In this document: in pieces, positions 7,623 through 16,600 of the stretch
Numbering within the stretch: the stretch's first letter is position 1
Layout: each line of letters starts with the position of its first letter
From: Botryococcus braunii
Lineage: Eukaryota > Chlorophyta > Trebouxiophyceae
NCBI GenBank assembly: GCA_002005505.1
Contig: KV908593.1
Location: 70,227 to 92,726 of the forward strand
Direction of reading: 5' to 3'
DNA length: 22,500 nucleotides
Translations under genes and position numbers: made by a program
Notes under the pieces: generated by a model
What the model was told of the DNA's origin: nothing
The model's database searches: none
Seen by the model: only the letters and a program-made list of their open reading frames with translations

Positions 7623-8690
7623 GGTCTTGAAAGCAGTTTTCTCAATACTATCTTGCTGCATTCTAAATTGGTGTTAACCAGAAGCAAGATCAAGTTTGGA
7701 GAAAACACAACTCCCATGCAGCTGTTCAAACATTTCATCTGTGCTGGTTCCTAACAGTAATCATATTTAAAGCTCTATGGTCAATACACAGACGCCAGCC
7801 ACCATCTGTCTTTGGGACAAAGAGAATGGGTGCACCAAAAAGGGAAGTTGATGGGCGGATAAAGCCCCTCTCCATGAGCTCCTTTAGTTGTGCACGTAGT
7901 TTAGCAAGCTGAGCTCCAGACAACGGATAAATGCGGGAGGCTGGTGGAATTGAATTTGGCTCCAATCTGATATGGTGATCTCCAGCACGAGAGGGAGGAA
8001 GGCCTTGAGGAAGTCCAGACAAAACATCCTGAAACTCCTGCAATAGCTGCTCAAACTCTGGCACATCATAAGCATTAGTATCTGAGGTAGCATTTACTGT
8101 ATTAAGATGAATAACGTACAATGGTTCACCTAACTTAATCATTTCCTCCACTTCCATGGAAGAAATCACATACTCTGGCATGCCTGACCTCTGACAGCCT
8201 TCGAGCACATGTGTCTTGCTATCATGAACCAAGGTAACAGCATTCAATTTCCATTTAACTATTGGGTTAAAGATAGTTAACCATGGTTTACCTAAGACAA
8301 GGTCGTAATACGACAACTCTGTGGGGAGGCAAGTTACTTCACAACTCAAGTTTCCCACATTCAGGTCAGTTGACACATTATTCCCTACCACACAGGTTCT
8401 GCCATCAGCTACACGTACAGTAACAGGTGAACTCATAGTCCTAGTGGGAAGGGCCAACTCCTGCACAAGTTTATCATCAATAAAATTGGCAGAGGCTCCA
8501 CTATCTAACAAAATCCTGACAGACCCACCATGTAACGGAATGCGAGGATTTCCAAGCATTTCGGGACATTTGCGAGAGACGTCTTTTGGCGCCATACTGC
8601 ACGCCCGTGGGAGCCACGTGGTCAGCCGCTCGAACGAGAGTAGCATCTTCCGTTGGTGATGGTTGCTTACGCCATGCATAGTTGGCACTC
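7623..8690 (-). pseudogene. Gypsy-C protease and RT N-terminus
   Basis: The main frame (7735-8688) holds an aspartic protease with ILLDSGASANFID (DSGAS at 8491-8505) and a flap-like DLVLGKPWL. RT begins RIYPLSGAQLAKL, GFIRPSTSLFGAPILFV, DGGWRLCIDHRALN. A frameshift at about 7740 ends the frame, and RT continues as FEQLHG and MQQDSIEKTAFKT up to 7623. The catalytic YxDD block that should follow, roughly 85-90 residues, is absent on both sides of copia-A. No in-frame ATG stands before the protease, so this part was probably made as a polyprotein or by frameshifting from gag. Confidence 0.88.
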
Positions 8691-9181
8691 CGTCATTGCG
8701 TGTGTTTGATGAAAATAGTTGTCACCGTTGGCACGCTAGTGAGTGGACGATCTAGGGCTCTCACGAAGGCGTAGGGATATAAGTCGTACATGGGTCGAGC
8801 TCGAATCATAGGCGTCCCCTGGCTAGGTACCCGCGTGCCGAGTAGAGTATCACGAGAGGAAACGACTGGAGAAACCAGAAGGGTAAGCTGTATGGTAAGG
8901 TGGTTCTTGTAAACGCTTGCTTGCCCCAAGTCACGGACCTCGTGTCGCGCTTCGTTCCTTGCTCCTTTCCTGCCTTACTTCCCATGAAACTCCGCTGAGT
9001 TATTACACACCAGCAACAATTCCCTCAAACTGAATGCAGGTAGAAGACAAGTCAAGACCATCCACAATCTGACTACTGCTAAGCTGGGCAAAGGAAGCAC
9101 AACATGTTGCAGGCAGGGGTTTCTCCTTCACACAAAGAATACAGTATGCACAAACAACTTAAACAAGGGCAAGGCTGTACT
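8691..9181 (-). other. Gypsy-C gag-pol spacer, proximal to protease
   Basis: A 78-codon frame (8693-8929) and shorter fragments are open on the element's strand, but none shows a motif I recognise. Cys-rich pieces (PCPCLSCLCILYSLCEG, about 9185-9135) occur in one frame. No copy is available in the window for comparison, so coding status is undecided. Confidence 0.4.
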
Positions 9182-9595
9182 TCAACTACATTGGGGCGAG
9201 CTCTGAAAGGTGGAAGGAATGCCCAATGAATACAATACAGCAGCCGAAAGCAAGAGGTCTCCATGAGACCGTGTGTCAGAAGTCCCTTCCAATACCTGTG
9301 CACAATAGCTTGGGCAAGAGAGCACAGTCAATCTTGTACCTGGTAACAACGGTGACACAATATTGCTGACAGTACACTCCCTGTCACTACTACTACAAAA
9401 CAGGACAACATGAAAATCCCTTGCAGGAAGGTGAGGAGCTGCACCACTCTTACACATGCTAGCATGCCTGATCAGGTCCCTAGCAGAGGGGGATGTTTCA
9501 AACTCTCTACACACACCATGCCCATCCACAATATGGGACATAAAAGAATGGCAACAGCTAGAGAACAAATCCTGGAGATGCCCAACATCATGCAA
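9182..9595 (-). CDS. Unknown ORF in the gypsy-C gag-pol spacer
   Basis: A 137-codon frame on the gypsy sense strand. The first in-frame codon usable as a start is not clearly an ATG in a good context, so the start is uncertain. It is Cys/Ser-rich with stretches such as ETSPSARDLIRHASMCKSG and LPARDFHVVLFC, and shows no CCHC, protease or RT motif. It sits between gag and protease, where many gypsy elements have little or no spacer. It may be an extra ORF of this family, an inserted fragment or chance. I do not recognise it. Confidence 0.3.
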   Translation of the reverse strand: MHDVGHLQDLFSSCCHSFMSHIVDGHGVCREFETSPSARDLIRHASMCKSGAAPHLPARDFHVVLFCSSSDRECTVSNIVSPLLPGTRLTVLSCPSYCAQVLEGTSDTRSHGDLLLSAAVLYSLGIPSTFQSSPQCS

Positions 9596-9641
9596 TATAG
9601 GAATACCATATATGCATCATGCAATATAGGAATACCATATA
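9586..9641. repeat. 27-bp perfect tandem duplication
   Basis: CATCATGCAATATAGGAATA plus ACCATATA... occurs at 9586-9612 and again at 9615-9641, two bases apart, within the gypsy-C spacer. Confidence 0.9.
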
Positions 9642-9723
9642 CCGTATATACTGGACTGCAGAACAGTTGGAAAACATCCGAAACCAGGGCTCACACTGCT
9701 GAAAACCAAACCAAAAGGCCAAA

Positions 9724-10758
9724 TCAAGTGGTATTCAACTTGGCTCGTTGCTTTCTTAACTCAGGATGCAGCTGGAAGCAACGTTTAACACTGTGTCCAA
9801 TCTTGCCACAATGCGTGCAGACTTGCGCAACAGTTTTTGTCGGAACAGTGCCCTTGGTGTCAGGGTGGCCTTTTGGAGCAGGGTGCAGCGTCCTGGAATG
9901 TCCTGGGATATCAGAAATAGTCACAGCATGCTTGAAGTAGTCTTCCAGGTTCTTAGGATATTGCAAGGAGATGCTTTTCTGCAAATCAGCTCTGCAGCCA
10001 TGCAGAAACAAATGGCACAGAGTGTCCTCAGCAAATGCCTTAGGAACCTTCGCCCTCAATGCACTAAAAGTGGCAATATAAGATCTCATATCATTTTTCC
10101 CCTGTGATACGCCCAGCAACTGGTCCAAATGCCTCTTATGTAACTCAACAGGCCTGAAAGCAGCTGTCAACGTAGTTACAAAGGATGCCCACGTCCCAAA
10201 AGCAGGTAAAGACCCAGAGGCAATAAGATGAAACTCCCCTGTCCACCAGTCACTAGCCTTTCCACGCAAAAACATCATCGCCACCTCCACTGACCGAGCG
10301 GATGCTAGATCTACACCATACGCCCTCATATACATCTCAGTCTGCATGAGCCAAGGATCCAACTTCATTGGATCGCCCTCAAACACAGGTGGGTGTGGAA
10401 ACTTCAAAGAGGGCTTCCCTGAACCAGTCGGAACCGCGACCGGTGCCGTAGTAGCCATTGGCACAGACTGAGGTGCCACCGTGGGTGCAGGCTGAGCTAA
10501 TGACCTCTGGATCAACAGCTCCAATCCTTCTAAAACGGTTTGTGCCCTGGTATCAGGAGATGGAGGTTGGGGAACATCAGATCTAGGTGGGTCAGTGTTC
10601 GGGTCGGCTACGAGTCCACGAGCCACAAGATGACGAAGCATAAGAGCAGGATCAATACGGTCAAGGTCAATCGATTGATATTCCTTAGGATCTGAACGAG
10701 CTCTGCTTCAGCTGCGGCCACTGCGAGTCCGTACACGGGAGACTGAACGACCAGACAT
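9724..10758 (-). pseudogene. gag: Gypsy-C gag with one premature stop
   Basis: Capsid/nucleocapsid protein of a Ty3/gypsy element. The likely start is the ATG at 10758 (MSGRSVSRVRTRSGR), with an in-frame TGA at codon 17 (10710-10708). After it the frame is open for the whole protein; an internal ATG at 10641 starts 305 residues. The capsid core has PPVFEGDPMKLDPWL, MMFLRGKASDWW and LRAKVPKAFAEDTL, typical of the retrotransposon gag domain. The C-terminal zinc knuckle CTHCGKIGHSVKRC fits C-x2-C-x4-H-x4-C. Apart from the TGA it looks intact and is the best preserved gag in the window. Gypsy-D has a homologous, more broken copy. Confidence 0.9.
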
Positions 10759-10793
10759 CACGAAACGAAACTAGAGTGCTCACCAAGAACGAA

Positions 10794-10826
10794 CGACAAA
10801 GGAACCAGCCTTTGTCGCCGGTACCA
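10794..10826 (-). promoter_or_regulatory. Gypsy-C primer-binding site and hairpin
   Basis: On the minus strand the LTR end CTACA is followed by G and then TGGTACCGGCGACAAAGG (10826-10809), whose TGG pairs with a tRNA CCA end. CGACAAAGG and CCTTTGTCG form a 9-bp inverted repeat with a 6-base loop (10794-10817). The tRNA is not identified; only the first bases resemble the usual iMet site. Confidence 0.7.
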
Positions 10827-10827
10827 C

Positions 10828-11087
10828 TGTAGTATAACGTAGCAATAGCGGAAGAGGATTTTAAAATCAGACAGAGTCGTGAGTCCACCGAAATAATGTT
10901 ACATGAATGATTCGCGTGCCCACTCTTAAACCCAGGGTGGGTTGAATTATATTGTACTGCCTCAGACGCGTAGTCGGGCAACCGAGCAAACTACCTGAGC
11001 GAGGTTGTACTGCGAACCAAGATCACAAGGCATGTCATAGAGCAATGCCAAGGACCACTAGAGCATTATACCCTAGGAAATGCTACA
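10828..11087 (-). repeat. Gypsy-C 5' LTR (260 bp)
   Basis: Minus-strand TGTAGCATTTCCTAGGG to CTACA, with inverted termini TGTAG/CTACA. It is similar along its length to the gypsy-D LTR. The neighbouring primer site fixes it as a 5' LTR. Confidence 0.85.
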
Positions 11088-11152
11088 AGAACAGGTGTTA
11101 ACCATCAGGAAAGGCTGGGCCTACACTTCTTGGAATAGTCAACAACCCCAAA

Positions 11153-12190
11153 TCAGGTTTGATTGTGCTTAGGACGTTGTCTCTTAAGCTCAGGATGTAA
11201 CATAAAGCAGCGCTCTGCAGTGTGCCCTGGCTTGTTGCAATGCGTGCTGGAAGTTTTCGGTGCTGGGGGCTTTGGGTCAGTCTGGCCCTTCGGGTGACTG
11301 TGCTGGGGCCTGAAACTTCCTGGAAGGTCTGACAATGCTATGGCATGCTTGAAGTGCTCAGCCAAGGTCTTAGGATATTGTAAAGCTATACTCCTCTGCA
11401 AATCAGCCCTGCAACCCTGCAAAAACAGATGGCTCAGTGTTTCCTGAGGGAATGCCTGCGGGATCTTCGCCCTCAAGGCATTAAATGAAGCAATATAACT
11501 TCTCATGTCCCCTTTCTCTTGCGAAATACTCAGTATCTGCTCCAAGTACTTCCTGTTCAGTGCAACTGGCCCAAAAACATCAGTTAGAGCCTCTACAAAT
11601 GCATCCCACGTCCCAAAAAACTGGCACTGCTCCTGAGGCTTTCAAATTAAACTGCCATGTCCACCAGTCCTGGGCTTTGCCCCTCACGAACGTAGTCACC
11701 ACCTCCACGGCACGGGATGATGCGAGATCTACATCGTATGCACGCAAGTACATCTGTGTCTGAGTGACCCAACCATCTAACTTCGCAGGCTCTCCCTCAA
11801 AAACGGGAGGATCAGGAAACTTTAAAGAGGACTTCCCTGTATTAGCCGGTGCTGGTGCAGGAGTCGCAGTAGCCATTGACGGTCACGGATGCGGAGCCAC
11901 AGACGGAGCCTGGCTCAGCATTCGCTGGATCAAGGCCTCCGGCCCTGCCAATGTTGCCTGTGAGGTTGTATCTGGAGGTTGGACCTCAGGAACATCAGAT
12001 CCAGTCGGGTCAGCGTTCGGGTCAGTAAGGGCACCGATAGCAACCAGATGTCTGAGCATACGCCCAGGATCAATCCTATCAAGATCAATATCCTGAAATT
12101 CATCAGGATTGGTCCTAGCGGAACTATGACTACGCCTGCTACGAGTGTGAAACGCGACACCAAACGGCCATACCCACGGTCGGACATCAT
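11153..12190 (-). pseudogene. gag: Gypsy-D gag, frameshifted
   Basis: Homologous to the gypsy-C gag. The ATG at 12190/12187 (MMSDRGYG) is out of frame with the following RTNPDEFQDIDLDRIDP and MLRHLVAIGALT. A TGA lies near 11885 just before MATATPAPAPANTG. A second frameshift falls near 11595 after WWTWQFNLKASG, then LRAKIPQAFPQETLSHLFL and a knuckle that starts THCNKPGHTAERC and has lost its first Cys context. It ends TGA at 11155-11153. At least two frameshifts and one stop break it. Confidence 0.88.
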
Positions 12191-12223
12191 GAAAGAACAA
12201 AAAGAGTGCTCACCACAAAACAA

Positions 12224-12256
12224 CGACAAAGGAGACAACCTTTGTCGCCGATACCA
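12224..12256 (-). promoter_or_regulatory. Gypsy-D primer-binding site and hairpin
   Basis: TGGTATCGGCGACAAAGG (12256-12239 on the minus strand) with the same 9-bp inverted repeat CGACAAAGG/CCTTTGTCG as gypsy-C (12224-12247). The loop is a different 6 bases (AGACAA on the plus strand, against AACCAG in gypsy-C). Confidence 0.7.
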
Positions 12257-12257
12257 A

Positions 12258-12504
12258 TGTAGCGACACATCAAAGCGGAAGATGTTTGGAATGAGACAAT
12301 TCACGAGTCCGTGGAAAAGATGTTACTTGAATGATCCGAGTCACCCAAGGTGAATATAATTTTAAGTGTAGGACCACGTACGCGTCGTACAGGTGACCGA
12401 GCGAACTACCTGAGCGAGGTTGTACTGCGGATCTAGGTCAGCTAGGCAACTCATAGAGCAATTTAAGGACCCTACTAGAGCACCATACCCTAGGAAATGC
12501 TACA
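12258..12504 (-). repeat. Gypsy-D 5' LTR (247 bp)
   Basis: Bounded by TGTAG/CTACA like the gypsy-C LTR and alignable to it, including GAGCGAGGTTGTACTGCG and ACCCTAGGAAATGCTACA on the plus strand. Confidence 0.85.
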
Positions 12505-12689
12505 CAGCAGCAAGAATGCATCTGCATCATGTGTGGTACCATGCTAAAAAACTAACTATAAAGTTCCCAGAAAAATAACGGTGAGCAAGATGATGGTCCT
12601 GGTGCACTCGAGTTCCGCTGCGCCGCTGTGCCGTACTCGTGCTCTTTTGTTGACGTTTACTTCTGACACATCCTTCGACAACCTCCACT
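12505..12689. other. Short unassigned spacer
   Basis: No open frame of note, no repeat partner in the window. The end toward 12690 may be diverged copia-F leader. Confidence 0.5.
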
Positions 12690-13078
12690 CCTGCTTGTCC
12701 TCGGCTCAGCTGGAAGGTGTGGGCCCATAACCTGTTAGGTTATGGGCATTCGGCATCACCTGTAAAAAGCAGACAGGTCGTCAGGGGACAAATTTACTCC
12801 AGCTGCAGTCCGTACGATTGTCTGCTGAGTATCATACATAACTGTTGGACATGACTAGCATCTGGAAATGCCCAGCATCTTTCACAACCAGTTGTCATTC
12901 AAACCGGTGGGGCAGCCTTAAGAGTTCAGCCGACAAACGCGTAATCTAGATCAGATTGTACCTTATGTTCGAAAGCGTCCACATTCTACCGTGTTTTCAG
13001 AACGGACCCATATCCTAACAGTGTTCATGAAGATCACCTAAAGCACAAGGCATTCATTATTATTGTTCAGAACTCAAC
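12690..13078 (-). mobile_element. Truncated third copia: leader and 5' LTR (copia-F)
   Basis: LTR of 346 bp (13078 down to 12733, minus-strand start TGTTGAGTTCTGAAC) followed by the iMet-type primer site and ~40 bases of leader (CTCGGCTCAGCTGGAAGG on the plus strand); the rest is gone. Its 5' LTR is the short form. U3 keeps GTACCTTATGTTCG (12958 region). The U5/PBS stem is kept with a 5-base loop (12723-12747). Outer flank is CTACC at 13079. Confidence 0.85.
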
Positions 13079-13534
13079 ACTACCTTGCCGTGTGATAGGG
13101 CAATATGGCCCAACCCGTTGGTCATACATCTCCAGTGCCTTACGAAGAAAACCAATCTGGTTGTGCATGCTGTCAGGGGAGCACTTTGTCAGGGTGCCCA
13201 GCTTGTATGTTCCCCGGCGGCTGTATGCATGCAAGTAGGCGATACCATGGGCAGGGGAGGCGGTGCGCGGCTCAGCTGCCATTGCATTGAGATATTTCCC
13301 AAAACGGCCATAAGCAGCATCTCTCGCTTTGCGGTTGCCGTCGGTGGTCGCTGCAGCACATATGGCAATGGCCCTTACTAGATCCTGCATTCTGTTCTCT
13401 GTCACTTGCGGGCTTGGTGCTTGGGGCACACCCGTGTCAACGAAACTGCGGATCAAACTCTGGTGGGCATAAAGGAAGCCTGCGACACTCGTAAGGGCTG
13501 CATTCACCAAGAAAACCTGCGACACCAAGTGTCA
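13079..13534 (-). pseudogene. Unknown open frame, cut by copia-F
   Basis: About 150 codons open from a stop at 13534-13532 to the copia-F boundary at 13078; the last few codons of the frame come from the LTR. No ATG precedes the first part (the frame begins with HLVSQVFLVNAAL); the first in-frame Met is MQDLVRAIAICAA. The composition looks protein-like (VTENRMQDLVRAIAICAAAT, HGIAYLHAYSRRG), with no low complexity and no family I recognise. It could be an exon or a piece of another mobile element. Insertion of copia-F truncated its C-terminus. Confidence 0.35.
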
Positions 13535-13579
13535 CCCATCTTTCAGATGGCCCAATAGACTGGGGTCCCTGGAATTCTT

Positions 13580-13747
13580 TGGGAGATTTGAAGGGCAGAG
13601 CGCGTAATCCCTGACGATATGCAGCGGGAAATGCGTGTGACCCTACAGACCTTCCAGCCCAGGGGCCAGTTACCTAGAGGGGTTTGCTTACATCGTCGAG
13701 TACACGGTAAAGACAGCATGAGCATCGACACGACAGCATTCTCGGTG
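13580..13747. repeat. 168-bp direct repeat, unit 1
   Basis: TGGGAGATTTGAAGGGCAGA to CATTCTCGGTG. Differs from unit 2 at 11 of 168 positions with no indels by my count. On the plus strand most differences change the amino acid of the open frame, so no selection on that frame is apparent. Confidence 0.92.
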
Positions 13748-13873
13748 CAACCCCATCTATATAGTAAGGTACAAAGAGAGATTATGGGGCTACGTGGGAC
13801 CGTAATGACAGTTCGCAACACTAACAATGAAACGCTTGCAGCAATGCGCATTAGGAGTAAACAACACGTTTGA
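13592..13873 (+). CDS. Unknown short open frame overlapping the direct repeat
   Basis: Open from just after the TGA at 13589-13591 to TGA at 13871-13873. The first ATG is 13619 (MQREMRVTLQTFQPRG), giving 84 residues ending NETLAAMRIRSKQHV. The first half lies in repeat unit 1, the second half is unique (VQREIMGLRGTVMTVRNTN). It reads like real protein but matches nothing I know. The opposite strand is also partly open, so the coding strand is unsure. Confidence 0.25.
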   Translation, partial: RAERVIPDDMQREMRVTLQTFQPRGQLPRGVCLHRRVHGKDSMSIDTTAFSVQPHLYSKVQREIMGLRGTVMTVRNTNNETLAAMRIRSKQHV

Positions 13874-13953
13874 ACTGGATTTATTTTATTGACGAGTGTA
13901 GGCTCACCTCCGGTGAGGTGGGTCGCACAGTTTTCTCGCCCACCCACCCTCCC

Positions 13954-14121
13954 TGGGAGATTTGAAGGGCAGAGCGCGTAATCCCTGACCACATGCAGGG
14001 GGAAACGCGTGAGACCCTACAGACCTTCCAGCCCAGGGGCCCATTACCTAGAGGGGTTGGTTTACATCGTCGAGTACACGGTAAAGACAGCATGAGTATC
14101 GACAAGACAGCATTCTCGGTG
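13954..14121. repeat. 168-bp direct repeat, unit 2
   Basis: Same span as unit 1, 206 bp further on. The plus-strand frame is preserved within the unit but not followed by the unique second half. Confidence 0.92.
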
Positions 14122-14152
14122 ATGTGTAGACTGTGTGGTTAAAAACCCCTGT

Positions 14153-14157
14153 GTAAC
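14153..14157. repeat. Target site duplication of copia-B, left
   Basis: GTAAC directly before the LTR terminus TGTAAAAGG; identical to 20784-20788. Confidence 0.92.
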
Positions 14158-14520
14158 TGTAAAAGGTTATGGGCATTGGCGTATCCTGTACTAGGCAGAC
14201 AGGTCGTCAGTATACGAAGTTACTCCAGCTGTAGTCCATACGACTGTCTGCTGAGTATCATGCACAACTGTTGGACAAGACTAGCATCTGGAAATGCCCA
14301 GCATCTTTCACAACCAGTTGGCATTCACACCGGTGGGGCAGCCTTAAGAGTTCACCCGACAAACGTGTAATCTAGATCACATTGTACCTTATGTTCGAAA
14401 GCGTCCACAAACTAACGTGTCTCAAGGTACCTTATGTTCTCAATGGACCCATATATTAATAGATCACACACAGATCACTTAAAGCACAAGGCATTCACTA
14501 GTAATGTTCAGAACTCGACA
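14158..14520 (-). repeat. Copia-B 3' LTR, short form (363 bp)
   Basis: Minus-strand TGTCGAGTTCTGAACATT to CCTTTTACA, directly flanked by the target duplication on one side and the polypurine tract on the other. Contains GTACCTTATG half-sites near 14384 and 14425. Lacks the extension found in its partner LTR. Confidence 0.95.
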
Positions 14521-14540
14521 CTTCCCCTTGCCTGCATGCA

Positions 14541-15180
14541 CTATGTGTATCTTCTCAAACCTAGTGAATCACGATGACCAACAAACACGGGCTTGGCAAG
14601 TGGCTTGGTCATAGTGTCAGCCACATTGCGAGCAGATTCCACATAGAGGATATCTACCTGCCCAAGTGCCATAGCTTCCCTAGCATAGTGGAAGCGTACT
14701 GCAATATGCTTGGTGAATTTAGAATAAAGGGGGTTCCGTAAATTGGAAATGCATCTTTGGTTGTCACAGAAAATTTTGACCTTCCAAGGTGCAGCCCCTA
14801 TCTCTTCCAAGAAGCCTCTTAGCCAGTTGGCTTCTTTCACAATATGGCCGGCTGCCATAAACTCGGCCTGCACAGTTGAGGTAGCAACTGAACTCTGCTT
14901 CTTGCTTCCCCAAACCACGGCACTACCATAGACAGACAGAACATAGCCAGTGGTGGAGTACCTGTGGTCCAGGTCCCCAGCATAGTCGGCATCAACATAG
15001 CCTTCTAGCTCAGGCCCCTTTCCACCCAGAGTAAGAGCTAATTCTGTGGTATCTCTCAAATACTTCAGCACTCGGATGGCCTCATTCCAGTGTGAAGTAG
15101 TGGGTGTCATTCTTTACCTTGACAACACTACAACAGCCTGTGAAATGTCAGGCCGTGTTGTATTAGCAATTTATAACAAC
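14541..15180 (-). pseudogene. Copia-B RNase H
   Basis: Degrades RNA in the RNA-DNA hybrid. An intact stretch runs from MTPTTSHWNEAIRVLKYL through EGYVDADYAGD, TVQAEFMAAGHIVKEANWL and IFCDNQRCISN to TMTKPLAKP. It ends RRYT with a TAG stop at 14543-14541, which is the natural end of pol shortly before the polypurine tract. Upstream, TAA replaces Tyr at 15116-15114 and 15173-15171 (Tyr in copia-A). All acidic residues expected of the domain seem present. This supplies the part deleted in copia-A. Confidence 0.9.
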
Positions 15181-16132
15181 GACCCAATCAACTCACAATA
15201 TCGATGACCGGGTGGCAGAGGGGTACCTGCCCCATGTAACATACCATCTGAGGACTCGGGTCTGTTGCTAGCCACGAATTCCTTGGACATGGGCGTATCA
15301 ACCACACGCCCATCATCAGCAACGCCAAACGTTTCCACAAGAGCATCGATCTTGGGAGTGCAACTCATAGAAATAGTACCCTCATCTCTATTTCTAAGAA
15401 CCTGGCATCCCAGAAAATCATGCACCTCTCCTAGATCATGAATGGTAGGTCCTTCTTCAGAAGTTCCTTTCCCCACTCAATCTCTGAGATCACTCGAGCA
15501 ACAATGAGGAGGTCATCTACATAGACCAGAATGAATGACAGGTTGCCATCAGGGGCCCTCCTGATGTACACCCCTGCATCACTCTTACAGACACTATACC
15601 CCATGAGACTCAGCTTGTCATTCAAGGTCTTATGCCATGCCCTAGGGGCTTGTTTAAGACTATAGATTGCCTTTCTAAGTTTACACACTACTCTCGTATT
15701 ACCATTCTCAAAACCTGGAGGCTGAGTCACAAATACTTCCTCCTCCAATTCCCCATTATGAAAGGTAGTCTTGATATCCACTTGGTGGATCTCAAGATTC
15801 TGTGTGGCAGCTACTGCCACTACAGCCCTCCTTGCCCCATAGCTGCTGGTGGGTGCAAATACCTTCCCAACATCTATCCCAGGGATCTGTCTACACCCCG
15901 GGGCAACCAATCTCTTTAAAGCGAGCAACATTCCCATGTGCATCATTTTTTGTGGAGAAGACCCAATGGACAGGAACAACTTTATGTCCATGTGGCCTGT
16001 CCACATATTCAAGAACCTCATGGGTATCAAGGGAATCCATCTCTTCCCTCATTGCTTGTTGCCAAAAATCCCATTGAGGGGAGCATTGGGATTCCCTGAG
16101 GTTAGATGGCACGTGAACCTTTCCCAGCTTGA

Positions 16133-16157
16133 CATAAGGTACATTCTGTACCTTATG
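16133..16157. repeat. GTAC-type palindrome in copia-B pol, first
   Basis: CATAAGGTAC and GTACCTTATG around ATTCT, same place as 5825-5849 in copia-A. Confidence 0.9.
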
Positions 16158-16229
16158 CAGAGACTCTACAGTACTGTCAGCACTCCTGGGACTGTTGTCT
16201 TTTATATCCCTCTGATAATGGTTCCCAGT

Positions 16230-16252
16230 ATAAGGTACATTTTGTACCTTAT
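16230..16252. repeat. GTAC-type palindrome in copia-B pol, second
   Basis: ATAAGGTAC and GTACCTTAT around ATTTT, same place as 5730-5752 in copia-A but a better inverted repeat. Confidence 0.9.
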
Positions 16253-16600
16253 GTTGAGACCCGGCAGTACAGCCAGAACTGCCAGATCCCTTCCCAACTC
16301 TCTCTCTCTCTCTTAGACTGCCAGACTCATGCGCTCCACCGTTACAATCTCTCACCTTTCTCAATGCAGGTGGAAGCAGCAGCTCTCTCTCTCTCCAGGA
16401 CTCACACCTAGGTACACTACTCTGACTTTCCTGAGCTGCGCCTGTTGTGTCAGACTGCACCCCATAAGCATGATTGGCTCCCAGCTCAAATTGGCTACAG
16501 GCTTCCCCTGCTGCTGGCACTTCTAGCCCACTACTCTCCTCGCTAACATCTTCTCCAAGCATAGCCTCCCTGTCTCAACCTGCCTCTGCAAATCAGGGAG

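Larger units (their letters stand above)
7623..11087 (-). mobile_element. Ty3/gypsy LTR retrotransposon, proximal part (gypsy-C)
   Basis: Minus-strand order: 5' LTR, primer site, gag, spacer of about 1 kb, protease and the N-terminal half of RT, cut at 7623 by copia-A and continued at 1021-541. Protease-RT-RNase H order with gypsy-type RT motifs gives the superfamily. It inserted into gypsy-D just downstream of that element's gag; AGAAC at 11088-11092 is the expected target duplication. The second copy lies with the lost 3' end. Confidence 0.9.
11088..12504 (-). mobile_element. Second Ty3/gypsy element, 5' part only (gypsy-D)
   Basis: Same family and orientation as gypsy-C: 5' LTR, primer site, leader and gag. 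It stops at 11088 where gypsy-C inserted. The 65 bases after its gag stop align with the matching part of gypsy-C (9723 to about 9648), which shows that the spacer belongs to the family at least that far. CAGCA at 12505-12509 is the presumed target duplication; its partner is not in the window. Confidence 0.88.
15171..16600 (-). pseudogene. Copia-B reverse transcriptase, frameshifted
   Basis: Three frames cover RT. 16562-15891 holds the linker with HKVQNVPY repeats and WDFWQQAMREEMDS, up to ARFKEIG, where two bases are missing. 16030-15431 holds QVDIKTTFHNGELEEEV, LKQAPRAWHKTL and the catalytic YVDD (15523-15512), and ends where one base is missing. 15476-15171 holds TIHDLGEVHDFLGCQVL to YCELIGSLL. 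The catalytic aspartates are intact. A one-G loss near 16575 separates the first frame from the linker. Confidence 0.9.

Noticed and set aside
8321..8659. Plus-strand frame opposite the gypsy protease
   Set aside because: Antisense shadow of the DSGAS-containing frame.
12733..13078. Solo LTR
   Set aside because: The leader with a primer site follows it directly, and no target duplication flanks the LTR alone, so it is the 5' end of a truncated element.
13900..13925. CTCACC/GGTGAG hairpin after the unknown plus frame as a histone-type 3' end
   Set aside because: Stem and loop do not match the histone stem-loop consensus and no histone-like gene precedes it.
15632..16316. Plus-strand open frames opposite the copia-B RT
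   Set aside because: Antisense shadows of the RT; the minus strand has the recognised motifs.
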